Shown: piece after piece, positions 22,993 to 32,111 of the stretch
How the letters are laid out: each line of letters starts with the position of its first letter
Position numbering within the stretch: position 1 is the first letter of the stretch
DNA from: Deltaproteobacteria bacterium UBA2409
GTDB taxonomy: Bacteria; Bdellovibrionota_C; UBA2361; DDRT01
Direction of reading: 5' to 3'
NCBI GenBank assembly: GCA_002343185.1
Contig: DDRT01000020.1
Location: 84,657 to 148,656, forward strand
DNA: 64,000 nucleotides
Position numbers and translations under genes: made by a program
The notes under the pieces: generated by a model
Told to the model about the DNA's origin: nothing
Databases searched by the model: none
What the model saw: only the letters and a program-made list of their open reading frames with translations

Positions 22993-25557
22993 ATGAGTGT
23001 AGGTGGTTTTAATGGAGCTGTATCAAGAAGCGGCAATGAGCTTATTGTTGCTTTTGCATTTACGCCACGGCGCTATCGTGCAATTAGGCAGATTAGAGGC
23101 GCTAGATATCATCCAAGTTCAAAAACATGGAGGGTACCATTAAATGCGATTTCAGAGTTAGAAAAATCATTTGAGCTAAATCCGAGGAAGCTTAGATATG
23201 AGATCGACAGAGAAAGTGTAAGCCAGGAGATCGTTGAGTCAGATAAATTAGTACTTGAAGCAAGAAACGTCCTTAAGGCAAACCCCTATGCAGTTTCTAG
23301 TGATGTAATAAATAGGGCGAAACCTCAGGTTGTTTTTACTTTTAATAAGGGATCCATAATTGCAACACCAGAAGATTCAAAGAAAAAATTATTTAAACAC
23401 TTTCACTATGTAAAAAGTGAAAAGGGTTATTTCATACCGACAGCTGATCTTTCAAAATTAATATCCGAACTCAAACTTCAAAAAGTAGTATTCGCAGTTG
23501 AAGAATCATTAGGTGTAAAATTAAAAGAAGGAGCTGAGCTCCGTAGTAAATTGATATCTAATCCGAGCTTTAGAGCGTCTGAGAACATTATTAAGGCCTC
23601 ACTCTTTCCCTCTCTTGTTCAAGTCGACCGTCAGGTTTCACTTTTAGGAGTACCACAAGATTTATATAAACTATTTCTGACCAGAGTAAGATCTCAAAGC
23701 TCACGAAGAGAAAAGCTTCAATCTTTGAATCATGATCTTATTTTGGAGGTTATATATGACAGCCTCAAATCGAACATTAAACTCTGGATAGCATCTGAGG
23801 TTGAATCACTAATATTAAAAATGAGCAAGCCAGAGCTTGAAGATGGGTTTCAAGACTATCTTGTAATTCATCCTGAAGTTACAGATGTCTCAGCAGTTTT
23901 ACCGAATATAGGACCAGTATCATTCTATAGTTCACAATCTGGTGATGGATTTACTGCCGGTGACACCAGAGAGATACGAAACGGCATTTTGTTTCCTATA
24001 AGAAGCAAGCAGCTTCTTTTAAGTGAACAAAAAGAAGAAAGTATTAGAGCTCAAGAAGCAAAACGAAAAGAAATTTTAGCATTAAATGATTGTCCTGGAC
24101 TGATGAAGAATAAGGAGCTTGAAAGTAAGCTTTTCCCTCATCAGCGAGTTGCTGTTCAATGGCTGCTTTCAAGTGACTGTGGACTTCTTGGTGATGACAT
24201 GGGGCTTGGTAAGACCATTAGTGTTATTTCAGCATTTACTGAGTGGGATAGAGATAAGAAATTTCTTTTGGTAGTAGCGCCCGCATCATTGGTACAAAAC
24301 TGGAAAAGAGAGGTTAATACGTGGGTTCCAAATCATAGATTTGAGCTTTTACCTTCACAAAAAAAAGATAGATTAACCTATCTAAAAGACTTAGTTAGAT
24401 ACGGAACGGATCATATTTCAGGACTTATTGTTGGTTTAGAAGAGCTAAGGCTTGACTATGTATTTCCTCTTATTAGAGAGATTGCAGCTAATAGAGAAAC
24501 TGTCCTTTGCGTAGACGAATCCCAAAGGGTTAAAAATTATCAATCGAAGGGATTTCTGGCACTTTCGATCATAGCCCCAGAGTGCAAAAAGAGATGGCTT
24601 CTAAGTGGAACTCCTATACCGAATTCTATAGCTGATATTTGGACCCAAGGTAAGCTGCTGGATGATGGAGAAAGACTAGGTAAGAGTTTTTTACCTTGGC
24701 TCAAATCGGTTGCAGAGCTCGGTAATGAATGGAGCGCTTTAGCAGTAAGGCGATACATTCCTGAAGCAGTAGAAAAAACTATAAAGATTATTTCTCCAAT
24801 TATTCTAAGGCGTAAAAAAGAAGATGTAGTAGATCTACCTCCTAAGATATTTCATGTGAGAGATCTCAGATTGTCTGGAGATCAAAAGGCAAGATACGAT
24901 GAAGTAAGAAGAGATCTTGTTCTTAGAGTTCAATCACTTTCAGGGGATGATTTTTTTAGACAGATAACCAATATACTAGAACAATACTTAAGATGTGTTC
25001 AGATCGCTTCAAACCCTAGACTTATAGACGAGAGCTTTAAAGGCGAGCCCATTAAGTTCTTAGAGTTAGACTCTTTGGTAGATGAAATAGTTAGAGAAAA
25101 GGGAGAAAAGCTAGTTGTTTGGAGTAACTATAGAGGAAATATCTCAGAGCTCGCTAATAGATATAAAGAATTTGAGGCTAAAGGATTTAGTGGGGAGACA
25201 AGCCCTAAAGAAAGAGAATCGGTTATTAAAGAGTTCCAAAGTGATGGTGGTTGTAAAATTTTATTGGCTATCCCAGCGGCTGGAGGGGTGGGAATAACTT
25301 TAACTAAAGCACAGACTGCTGTTTATTTGGATAAAACCTGGAATGCTGAACATTGGCTCCAATCGGTAGACAGACTTCATAGAATCGGACAAACAGGGAC
25401 TGTAAATATAATAAGTCTTCATGCTTCAAAGGTAGATTCATTGATCTCGAAGAATTTAAATCAAAAAGAAGATACCCTCAAAAAATTAATGGATGGAAGT
25501 TTTGAAGAGAGATTAAGAATAAGAGAAGAGTTTGTTACCGCATTGGTAGAGGAGTAA
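22993..25557 (+). CDS. SNF2-family ATPase, SMARCAL1/HARP-like
   Basis: 854 residues. The N-terminus RYRAIRQIRGARYHPSSKTWRVP looks like the HARP-type module of annealing helicases. The SNF2 core has motif I GDDMGLGKT, motif Ia APASLVQNWKRE, motif II as VDESQ rather than DEAH, motif III LLSGTPIPN, motif V GVGITLTKA and motif VI LHRIGQTGTVNI. It should be a DNA-stimulated ATPase that remodels or rewinds DNA. Ends 25 bp before a GGGGTCAGG palindrome. Its own promoter region is hairpin-rich. Confidence 0.9.
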   Translation: MSVGGFNGAVSRSGNELIVAFAFTPRRYRAIRQIRGARYHPSSKTWRVPLNAISELEKSFELNPRKLRYEIDRESVSQEIVESDKLVLEARNVLKANPYAVSSDVINRAKPQVVFTFNKGSIIATPEDSKKKLFKHFHYVKSEKGYFIPTADLSKLISELKLQKVVFAVEESLGVKLKEGAELRSKLISNPSFRASENIIKASLFPSLVQVDRQVSLLGVPQDLYKLFLTRVRSQSSRREKLQSLNHDLILEVIYDSLKSNIKLWIASEVESLILKMSKPELEDGFQDYLVIHPEVTDVSAVLPNIGPVSFYSSQSGDGFTAGDTREIRNGILFPIRSKQLLLSEQKEESIRAQEAKRKEILALNDCPGLMKNKELESKLFPHQRVAVQWLLSSDCGLLGDDMGLGKTISVISAFTEWDRDKKFLLVVAPASLVQNWKREVNTWVPNHRFELLPSQKKDRLTYLKDLVRYGTDHISGLIVGLEELRLDYVFPLIREIAANRETVLCVDESQRVKNYQSKGFLALSIIAPECKKRWLLSGTPIPNSIADIWTQGKLLDDGERLGKSFLPWLKSVAELGNEWSALAVRRYIPEAVEKTIKIISPIILRRKKEDVVDLPPKIFHVRDLRLSGDQKARYDEVRRDLVLRVQSLSGDDFFRQITNILEQYLRCVQIASNPRLIDESFKGEPIKFLELDSLVDEIVREKGEKLVVWSNYRGNISELANRYKEFEAKGFSGETSPKERESVIKEFQSDGGCKILLAIPAAGGVGITLTKAQTAVYLDKTWNAEHWLQSVDRLHRIGQTGTVNIISLHASKVDSLISKNLNQKEDTLKKLMDGSFEERLRIREEFVTALVEE

Positions 25558-25572
25558 TGGACTAGAGGGTCA

Positions 25573-25656
25573 AGCTACTTGGGGGTCAGGCCGGGAGGCC
25601 TGACCAGGCAGCTGTTAGCACTTGTCTGGTCAGGCCTCCCGGCCTGACCCTCAAGC
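25573..25656. repeat. GGGGTCAGG-family palindrome, copy 3 (double palindrome)
   Basis: 24-bp perfect arms (25583-25606 and 25627-25650). Each arm is itself a palindrome, GGTCAGGCC-GGGA-GGCCTGACC, so the element holds four copies of GGTCAGGCC and can fold as one long stem or two short ones. Confidence 0.9.
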
Positions 25657-25717
25657 TGATTTTAATTAACTTCAAAAATTAGACTACCACCCCCAATCTG
25701 TTACATAATCACTTTCT

Positions 25718-27022
25718 GTGGAAGCAATAGACATTAATGCCTTAATGGAAGAGATTCGTGAGAAGGTAAAAAGCGAAATATCTCAAAATGGCTCAGATAG
25801 AAATGTGGAATTCAAGCCATCTATCGTTGAGGTAAAAGCTGGAGCCTTACTTCACTCTCAAGATCTTAGAGCGATTAATCAACAATATACCTATGGTGCT
25901 CAATTTGATGAGTCAACGATTAAGTCACATAGAAAAGGTTTCGTTGGTAGAGTAATTGTGGGTCTTAAAAGAAAGCTATACAGAAAACTCTGGGATGGTC
26001 TTTTAAGAGACTACATGTCCAAAGAGAGAGAATTCCAAAGTTCTATAGTTAGATTTTTAAATGAAACTGCTAGATATATTGATGCAAGAGATTCCAGCAT
26101 TTTTTGGGGTTTGAACCACAAAGTTGATGTTGATGTAACAAAGTCAGTTGAAAGAGCTGATAGATTGTATGATGAATTTCAAGGATCTCTTACTTCATTA
26201 AAATCAGAGCTTGTTGAGCTAACTAATTCAAACTCACGTGAATTAGCCAGTAATAAGGGCAAACTTGCAGAGGTAGAAGGGTTTATCAATCAACTAAATG
26301 AAGTAATTAAAGGTGTTGAGGGGATAGTTCAAGCTAAAGCCCCATCAGGATTTAATCCTAAGTATGTTTTGTTTGAAAACAGATTTAGAGGATCAAAACC
26401 AAGGATAAAGGAGCATCTTAAATTTTATCTTAAGTATTTAAAGGCACCAGTTTTTGAAATTGGCTCAGGGCGTGGAGAGCTCCTTGAACTTTGTAAAGAA
26501 AGTGGGTTAGAGGCACAAGGTTGGGATCTCGATGCTGGAATGGCGTCTCAAGGATCTTTAGTAAAGCTTGGAGATGGGATCGCTGCATTATCAGAGACAG
26601 AGGATGCAAGCCTTGGCAGTATTATTGCTATTCAAGTGATTGAGCATTTAACTGAGGAGGTAATGGATTCATTCCTTGCAATTGCTAGAAAGAAACTAAA
26701 AAGTGGTGGAAAAGTAATATTTGAAACTATCAATCCATTATCCCTTATGGCTTTGTCCTCGAATTATATCCGCGATCCAAGTCATGTTTTTCCTCAGCAT
26801 CCCGAAACTGTCAGTTATAGAATGACTCTCGCTGGGTTTAAAAATATAAGGATCGAGTTTTTATCTCCCTATCCTGAGTCGGAAAAGTTTAAAAAACTAC
26901 AAATACCTCAAAGTCTCCCACCAAGATTTGAATCGATAGTTGTTGAAATGAATGAGCTTGTTGATAGGCTTAATTCAATATTTTTTGCCCCACAAGACTT
27001 TGCGATTATCGGAGAAGTATAA
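25718..27022 (+). CDS. class I SAM methyltransferase with N-terminal coiled coil, glycan-linked
   Basis: 434 residues, GTG start. About 150 residues before the catalytic part are helical and charged, with coiled-coil pattern (ELVELTNSNSRELASNKGKLAEVEGFINQL region). The methyltransferase domain has FEIGSGRGELLELC (motif I), IQVIEHL, and a late FETINPLSL. A C-terminal domain after SHVFPQHP follows. Such proteins sit in O-antigen/capsule clusters and methylate or cap glycans, here supported by the adjacent GT4 gene that begins immediately after the stop. Confidence 0.8.
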   Translation: MEAIDINALMEEIREKVKSEISQNGSDRNVEFKPSIVEVKAGALLHSQDLRAINQQYTYGAQFDESTIKSHRKGFVGRVIVGLKRKLYRKLWDGLLRDYMSKEREFQSSIVRFLNETARYIDARDSSIFWGLNHKVDVDVTKSVERADRLYDEFQGSLTSLKSELVELTNSNSRELASNKGKLAEVEGFINQLNEVIKGVEGIVQAKAPSGFNPKYVLFENRFRGSKPRIKEHLKFYLKYLKAPVFEIGSGRGELLELCKESGLEAQGWDLDAGMASQGSLVKLGDGIAALSETEDASLGSIIAIQVIEHLTEEVMDSFLAIARKKLKSGGKVIFETINPLSLMALSSNYIRDPSHVFPQHPETVSYRMTLAGFKNIRIEFLSPYPESEKFKKLQIPQSLPPRFESIVVEMNELVDRLNSIFFAPQDFAIIGEV

Positions 27023-28063
27023 GTGATATCTGTTCTTGTTTTAGGTGCAAAAGTTCCTTTTACAAGCGGCGGACAAGAAGTTCTTGTAAGAGAGCTTTGT
27101 AAGGCTCTTAAATCAAGAGGCTTACAGGTAGATACAGCAGAGATCCCATTTAGCCCATTTCCTAAAGAAGCACTTTTAACTCAGGCTGCTATGTGGAGAA
27201 GTCTTAACTTAGATGCTACAAGAGTGATAGCTACAAAGTTCCCAACTTACTATATAAAACATCCCAAAAAATCAGTTTGGCTAGTTCATCAACATAGACC
27301 TTGCTTTGATCTTTATGGCACAAGGTTTTCAGACTTTTCAGATGACCCAAGAGATGAAGTTATAAGACGAAATATTACAGAAGGTGATGAAAAGACATTA
27401 AAAGAAGCTGATCATATCTATGGCATTTCGAAAAATGTAGTTTCAAGATTGAAGACCTTTCATGGAATACAGGCTGAACCTCTTTATCCTCCACTTCCAT
27501 TAGGTGATAGATATAGATACCAGCAATCAGAGAACTTTATTCTTTGTGTGGGTAGAATATGCTCAATAAAGAGGGTTGATCTGATTATTAAATCTCTTCC
27601 ATTAATACATGAGTTTGTAAGTTTAAAGATCGTAGGCACTCCAGATGAACCAGGAGTAATGGATTACTTAAACAATGAGATTAAAAAACATCATTTAAGT
27701 CACCGTGTAGAGTTTTGTGGAAGGGTGTCTGATGAAGAACTAATAGACTTATATTCAAAGTGTTTGTTCGTTTACTACGCCCCATTCAATGAGGACTATG
27801 GTTTTGTAACTTTAGAAGCCTTCTCTTCTGGTAAAGCAGTTTTAACTGCTACTGATTCAGGTGGAGTACTTGAGTTTGTAGTGGATAGCGAAAATGGGGT
27901 TATTTCTGAGCCTACAGAAGAGAGCATTGCAAATTCAGCCAATAAACTTATAAGTGATGAAAATTTCAGAGAGTCACTAGGAAAGTCAGGAAAGCAGATG
28001 ATTTCCCAGATGAATATTCCAACTTGGGATATAGTGTGTAAAAAGTTGGTACCGGAGTTATGA
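27023..28063 (+). CDS. GT4 glycosyltransferase
   Basis: 346 residues, GTG start directly after the previous TAA. GT-B features: PFTSGGQEVLVRELCKAL at the N-terminus, FILCVGRICSIKRVDLIIKSLP, VEFCGRVSDEELIDLYS, and donor block APFNEDYGFVTLEAFSSGKAVL. Function: transfer of an activated sugar in cell-surface glycan assembly, together with the methyltransferase. Overlaps nfo by 4 bp (ATGA), an odd pairing of a glycan enzyme with DNA repair. Confidence 0.88.
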   Translation: MISVLVLGAKVPFTSGGQEVLVRELCKALKSRGLQVDTAEIPFSPFPKEALLTQAAMWRSLNLDATRVIATKFPTYYIKHPKKSVWLVHQHRPCFDLYGTRFSDFSDDPRDEVIRRNITEGDEKTLKEADHIYGISKNVVSRLKTFHGIQAEPLYPPLPLGDRYRYQQSENFILCVGRICSIKRVDLIIKSLPLIHEFVSLKIVGTPDEPGVMDYLNNEIKKHHLSHRVEFCGRVSDEELIDLYSKCLFVYYAPFNEDYGFVTLEAFSSGKAVLTATDSGGVLEFVVDSENGVISEPTEESIANSANKLISDENFRESLGKSGKQMISQMNIPTWDIVCKKLVPEL

Positions 28064-28941
28064 TCAACTATTTTGGATGCCACGTCTCAGCAGCTGGCGG
28101 ATATCAGAATGCTATTCTTGCGGGTAAAGAGTTAGGAGTAAATTCAATTCAGATTCATCCCTCAGCGCCTCAAAGATGGAATTTTAAGCCATTTGATGAG
28201 GGAATAGAGGCCGAGTTTAATGAGGTTCGAAAATCCTCTGGAATAGAAAAAGTATTTTTTCATGGAATCTATCTTATAAACCTTGCTTCCCCAGAGGATG
28301 ATAAACGTAAAAGGGCTATATTATCTTTAAGGCATGATTTAGATCTCGCTGAAAGGATGAATGCGGAAGGGGTGATCTTCCATGTAGGATCATTTAAAGA
28401 TGAACCAGATGAAGAGGTCGGGTTTAAAAGAATCGCTGATTCAATATTAGAGATAATTGACAAGGCAAAAGGAAGCAAACCACTTTTACTTGAAGTCTCA
28501 GCTGGAGCTGGAAGGATTGTAGGAGCTAAGCTGGAAGAACTTGCACGAGTTTATGAGCTCACAGGTAGGCATCCCAGAGTTAAGTTTGCTCTTGATACTC
28601 AACATATGTGGGCAAGTGGATATAACTGGCGGGAAGGGGATGTAATAGGCGAAGTTCATAAGCATTTCGATCTAAAAAATGTACTTTGTATTCACTTGAA
28701 CGATTCAAAAAGTGCTCTAGGAAGTAAGATTGATAGGCATGAAAACTTAGGTAAGGGAGAGATTGGAGAGAAGGCCATTAAAGCTCTGCTCCATGATCCA
28801 AGGGTGAAAGAGATCCCCTTTGTATTAGAGACCCCAGCCATGAAAGATATTATTAGTGCTAAAGAAGAAGTTCAGATTTTTAGAGGGATGATAGACCCTG
28901 CGCGAACCATTTTTGAGCTTGAAAAGCTCAAAAATGTATGA
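28060..28941 (+). CDS. nfo: endonuclease IV
   Basis: 293 residues, family length. Zinc-TIM-barrel motifs: YFGCHVSAAGGYQNA, FHGIYLINLASP, HVGSFKDEP, LLLEVSAGAGRIVGAKLEEL, ALDTQHMWASGYNW, CIHLNDSKSALGSKIDRHENLGKGEIG in parts. It cuts DNA 5' of abasic sites in base-excision repair. Its last nine codons lie inside a hairpin repeat (FELEKLKNV comes from the TTTTGAGCTTGAAAAGCTCAAAA palindrome), so the C-terminus was altered by the repeat. Confidence 0.95.
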   Translation: MINYFGCHVSAAGGYQNAILAGKELGVNSIQIHPSAPQRWNFKPFDEGIEAEFNEVRKSSGIEKVFFHGIYLINLASPEDDKRKRAILSLRHDLDLAERMNAEGVIFHVGSFKDEPDEEVGFKRIADSILEIIDKAKGSKPLLLEVSAGAGRIVGAKLEELARVYELTGRHPRVKFALDTQHMWASGYNWREGDVIGEVHKHFDLKNVLCIHLNDSKSALGSKIDRHENLGKGEIGEKAIKALLHDPRVKEIPFVLETPAMKDIISAKEEVQIFRGMIDPARTIFELEKLKNV

Positions 28942-29040
28942 GCATGGCAGGGCGAGCGCGGGTTTGGCGCAGCCAAAACGCGCCGTAGAAGATAATGCTC
29001 CGTTTGCCCTAAATCCTTATACTCAAAACTCAACTGCGTT
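28912..29040. repeat. hairpin element overlapping the end of nfo
   Basis: A TTTTGAGCTT-GAA-AAGCTCAAAA stem is followed by GTATGAGCATGGCAGGGCGAG and a hairpin GTTTTGGC/GCCAAAAC-type stem ending in CGCGCCGTAG. Reverse complement of 7232-7311 is the same element with a different hairpin stem. It lies between convergent nfo and folB and may end both transcripts. Confidence 0.8.
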
Positions 29041-29055
29041 TGGTATAGAAGGGGC

Positions 29056-29412
29056 CTAATCCCTCATCCTCACCATCGACACCCCTACACCTTTAGCTTC
29101 TGGTATAACAAATTTTGTAAGAGAAATTTCAATAACGTTTACTATCTCGTACTTTTTGAAAATCGAAGCGATAACTAATTCAGCAAACTCCTCAAGTAAA
29201 ACATAAGAATTTTCATTTGCTAAAGAGCGAGCTAATTCTGTTACAGTTTTATAACAGACAGTATCTTTTATATTTTTAGAAATTGCTGCTTTTCTAGTAT
29301 CAGAGAAGATCTTGATATTGATTGCAATCTCTTGAAGCTTTTCTCTCTCTTCCTCAAAACATCCGATACGAATCGGGACTTTAAGTTCATTAATGAAAAT
29401 ATAGTCTTTCAT
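29056..29412 (-). CDS. folB: dihydroneopterin aldolase/epimerase (FolB family)
   Basis: 118 residues, FolB length. Family signatures: IFINELKVPIRIGCFEEEREKLQEIAINIKI, DTVCYKTVTE, SYVLLEEFAELVIASIF and late VSMVRM. The catalytic Lys of the T-fold is at the usual late position (TKFVIPEAKGVGV). It acts on dihydroneopterin in folate synthesis, or as an epimerase like FolX. The start overlaps the dioxygenase stop by 4 bp, which couples it to indoleamine dioxygenase rather than to folate genes. Confidence 0.85.
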   Translation of the reverse strand: MKDYIFINELKVPIRIGCFEEEREKLQEIAINIKIFSDTRKAAISKNIKDTVCYKTVTELARSLANENSYVLLEEFAELVIASIFKKYEIVNVIEISLTKFVIPEAKGVGVSMVRMRD

Positions 29413-30536
29413 ATCTTGTGAGTTGTTGTTTCATCTCTATGCTTGGTTAGATACTTCATGAAAGGTGTACCACCTGTCCCAACTAAGTTTGAATTCTTAG
29501 CAGAAGTTTGAGCCTGATTGGCTATATAAGAAGCAGCGTACTTTAGATGTGTACTTCTAAACTGCTCGATTAAAGAAATTACCTGATTGTATCCATCTTT
29601 AATCGAAGTTGGTGCATCTTTTAGAATTGATCTTAAGTTTGGTTTCTTCTCAATATCTTCCAAAAAAGCTCTATGCTCTTTTGGCATATATTCTCTCATC
29701 TCAAGTAAATACTGCCTAAGTGGGTCATCAGCATGAGTGATCCCAAATACTGCATCGAGAACTGGAACTATTCCACTTTGAGCACCAGTCTCACCTCTAT
29801 AGAATTTTGCTTCTGTGCTCACTCCTTCATAGATCATACCTTGGGGTAGAGAAGGGTTATTTTTCCAACCATGAATAAATGGCCTTACCCGGTGGTAGTA
29901 TATATAAGGGTCACAATACTCAGGCATGCGATCCATTGAAGCATTAATCTCTTTAAGACTTGCGACTACAGTGTTAACTGCTGCTTCAATCTTTTTGAAA
30001 TCTTTAGTCTCTATTCCTTCAATTAGAGCAGGAATTATCGCCATACTTGGTGCGGCACGCTTTTCTATATCGATGTGAACTAAAATAAACCACTCTTCGT
30101 CTGCTCCACCCCAAAAGTTTTGTAAAAGAGCAATATTCCCAAGTTCGATTTCCTTAGAAGTATCAATTCTTCGCCAATTATAAAGTGCATAAGAAGCATA
30201 AGATAAAACTGGAGGTCTTCCTAAGGAATTAGCAAGACTAACCCAAGGTTTAGCAATATTTTCTGGGATAGAACTTACAGGTTCAGCACAGAATACATAT
30301 GCATGGGCAATGAATGAATAAAGCATCATAGCCCGTTCTCTTTCAGCTATACTCGTTAGTTCAAACACAGGTAGAGATGGAAGTTCCTTTACTTTCGCTC
30401 TTAATTTTTGAGTCATTAAAAGCTTTGGTAGTTCATAGCCAAGGGAGTCTAGTGCTGAGAATTTATTTGGGAGCACTAAGAGAGGGTCTGTTTCCGGCAA
30501 AAAGCCGTTACTTTGAGAGATTCGATAAAGGTTCAT
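29409..30536 (-). CDS. indoleamine 2,3-dioxygenase (IDO)
   Basis: 375 residues. Strong match to the animal/fungal IDO pattern: NFWGGADEEWFILVHIDIE, FIHGWKNNPSLPQGMIYEGV, GETGAQSGIVPVLDAVFGI, MREYMPKEHRAFL, the proximal heme ligand region RSTHLKYAASYI (His330) and GTGGTPFMKYL near the C-terminus. It is a heme dioxygenase that opens the indole ring of tryptophan to N-formylkynurenine, distinct from the tetrameric TDO common in bacteria. Kynureninase and formamidase are not nearby, so the fate of kynurenine is open. Coupled to folB. Confidence 0.9.
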   Translation of the reverse strand: MNLYRISQSNGFLPETDPLLVLPNKFSALDSLGYELPKLLMTQKLRAKVKELPSLPVFELTSIAERERAMMLYSFIAHAYVFCAEPVSSIPENIAKPWVSLANSLGRPPVLSYASYALYNWRRIDTSKEIELGNIALLQNFWGGADEEWFILVHIDIEKRAAPSMAIIPALIEGIETKDFKKIEAAVNTVVASLKEINASMDRMPEYCDPYIYYHRVRPFIHGWKNNPSLPQGMIYEGVSTEAKFYRGETGAQSGIVPVLDAVFGITHADDPLRQYLLEMREYMPKEHRAFLEDIEKKPNLRSILKDAPTSIKDGYNQVISLIEQFRSTHLKYAASYIANQAQTSAKNSNLVGTGGTPFMKYLTKHRDETTTHKI

Positions 30537-30565
30537 CTCTCGATTTTTAGCAGACCCGAGGATAG

Positions 30566-31435
30566 TTATCTATAACTATTCTTCAATGACCCAATTCTAT
30601 TATCTAAACTTGGGTGAGTAGACCAGAATGAATCCCCAGCACCAGCAATTTTCATCGTCGCCAAAGATTTAACGTCTTCCATGGGCTCAAATCGTCTTTT
30701 TAGATGTTCTAGCGCTGCTATCATCTTATCTCGTCCAACTAGACTGGCTGCTCCAGCATCTGCTCTGTATTCTCTTTGTCGGCTAAAGTAGTTAACAACT
30801 AAGTGAGCAAGAATTGTAAGTAGAATATCAAAGATTATGGTGGTAGCGATCTGAACAAGAGCTCGCTTATTTTCATCAAATAAATTTGCAACAGCAAATG
30901 ATATTATTCTTGAGAAGAATAATACAAATGCGTTCATTACACCCTGAATTAGGGTCATAGTTACCATATCCCCGTTTTGAATATGCGCAATCTCATGAGC
31001 GATTACCCCCTCTAGCTCATCTTGACTCATCGAGTTAATGATTCCTGTTGAGAAGGCCACTAAAGATCTTGATTTTGATGGACCAGTAGCAAAAGCATTT
31101 ATCTCAGGACTTTCATAGATTCCGATCTCAGGAAGTTTAGGAAGGTTGGCTGCTCTCGAGCATTGCTCAACTTTTCCGGTTAACCATGAAAATTGTCCAG
31201 GAGACTTTGGGTCGATTAGCTGTATACCCATCATCTTCTTTGCACTCCATCGGCTCATCTGTAAAGAAATAAAAGAACCGACCATACCCCAAAGAAGACA
31301 CCAGACTAAAAGTGACTGATAATTGATCCCATTAGCATCCATGTAGCCACGAACACCTAATAGGCTTGAGATAATAGAGATCGTAATTATTACGAGCAGG
31401 TTAGTAAGAAAAAAGAATCCGAAACGTCTAAACAT
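30566..31435 (-). CDS. htpX: membrane zinc metalloprotease HtpX
   Basis: 289 residues. Two N-terminal helices, then VIAHEIAHIQNGD with the HExxH site (His147, Glu148, His151), two more helices, and YRADAGAASLVG holding the third ligand Glu. HtpX degrades damaged membrane proteins, together with FtsH. Same strand as glutathione peroxidase upstream (38 bp) and IDO downstream (29 bp), so possibly one stress-related transcription unit. Confidence 0.95.
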   Translation of the reverse strand: MFRRFGFFFLTNLLVIITISIISSLLGVRGYMDANGINYQSLLVWCLLWGMVGSFISLQMSRWSAKKMMGIQLIDPKSPGQFSWLTGKVEQCSRAANLPKLPEIGIYESPEINAFATGPSKSRSLVAFSTGIINSMSQDELEGVIAHEIAHIQNGDMVTMTLIQGVMNAFVLFFSRIISFAVANLFDENKRALVQIATTIIFDILLTILAHLVVNYFSRQREYRADAGAASLVGRDKMIAALEHLKRRFEPMEDVKSLATMKIAGAGDSFWSTHPSLDNRIGSLKNSYR

Positions 31436-31473
31436 ATTTTTTTATCCTATAACACTATAGAGTAATTACTACT

Positions 31474-31995
31474 TCAGGGCTTTTCAAGTGCCGCTAAGAT
31501 AGATTCCCTAAGTTTAGATGGCTTAGTTGTAGAGCGCCAGCGGTCGATAAATTCCCCATCTTTGCCAACCAAAAATTTCTCAAAATTCCACATAACGCCA
31601 CCCCCAGCCGCTTCTGTTAGCCAGGTAAATACAGGCTGTTTGTCTTTTCCAGAAACAGGAGCTTTAGAGAAAATTGGGAAGGTGACATTATACCTAGTTT
31701 GGCAGAACTCTTTAATTTCAGCGTCACTCCCTGGCTCTTGACCTAAAAAATCATTACTTGGGAAGGCTAGCACAATAAAATCTCTATCTTTAAACTCCTG
31801 GTATAACTCTTCAAGCCCCTCGTATTGTCCGGTAAACCCACATTTTGAGGCCGTGTTAACAAATAGTATAACCTTACCTTTATAATCACTAAGCGAAACT
31901 TCTTTTCCACTTATATCTTTAGCTGCTAGTTCGTAAAGAGATGAAGCTAATGCTGGAGCACAAACTGCCAAAGATAAAAGTAATTTCATTCTCAT
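31474..31995 (-). CDS. periplasmic Cys-type glutathione peroxidase family protein
   Basis: 173 residues. Signal peptide (LLLSLAVCAPALAS), then the peroxidase core: LFVNTASKCGFTGQYEGLEELY with peroxidatic Cys52, FPSNDFLGQEPGSDAEIKEFC with a second Cys, and WNFEKFLVGKDG with the catalytic Trp-Asn. Cysteine replaces selenocysteine, so electrons probably come from thioredoxin. The signal peptide places it outside the cytoplasm, which is less usual for the family. Confidence 0.9.
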   Translation of the reverse strand: MRMKLLLSLAVCAPALASSLYELAAKDISGKEVSLSDYKGKVILFVNTASKCGFTGQYEGLEELYQEFKDRDFIVLAFPSNDFLGQEPGSDAEIKEFCQTRYNVTFPIFSKAPVSGKDKQPVFTWLTEAAGGGVMWNFEKFLVGKDGEFIDRWRSTTKPSKLRESILAALEKP

Positions 31996-32041
31996 ATTAA
32001 CGAATAAGAGGGTAGAAATAGCAACTTACCTGTGAACTTCT

Positions 32042-32100
32042 TGTCTGGACTGGTTTTAACCAGTCCTAATTAGAGGTCAGGTTAAAAACCTGACCAGACA
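32042..32100. repeat. palindrome cluster, variant copy 4 (three-way junction)
   Basis: Outer arms TGTCTGG (32042-32048) and CCAGACA (32094-32100) enclose two perfect hairpins, GGACTGGTT-TT-AACCAGTCC (32047-32066) and GGTCAGGTT-AAA-AACCTGACC (32075-32095). The GGTCAGG core ties it to the other copies. It lies between the unknown gene at 32112 and glutathione peroxidase. Confidence 0.85.
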
Positions 32101-32111
32101 GATGCTAGCAG

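Noticed and set aside
31474..31995. Selenoprotein glutathione peroxidase
   Set aside because: The active-site codon is an ordinary Cys codon; no in-frame TGA is present.
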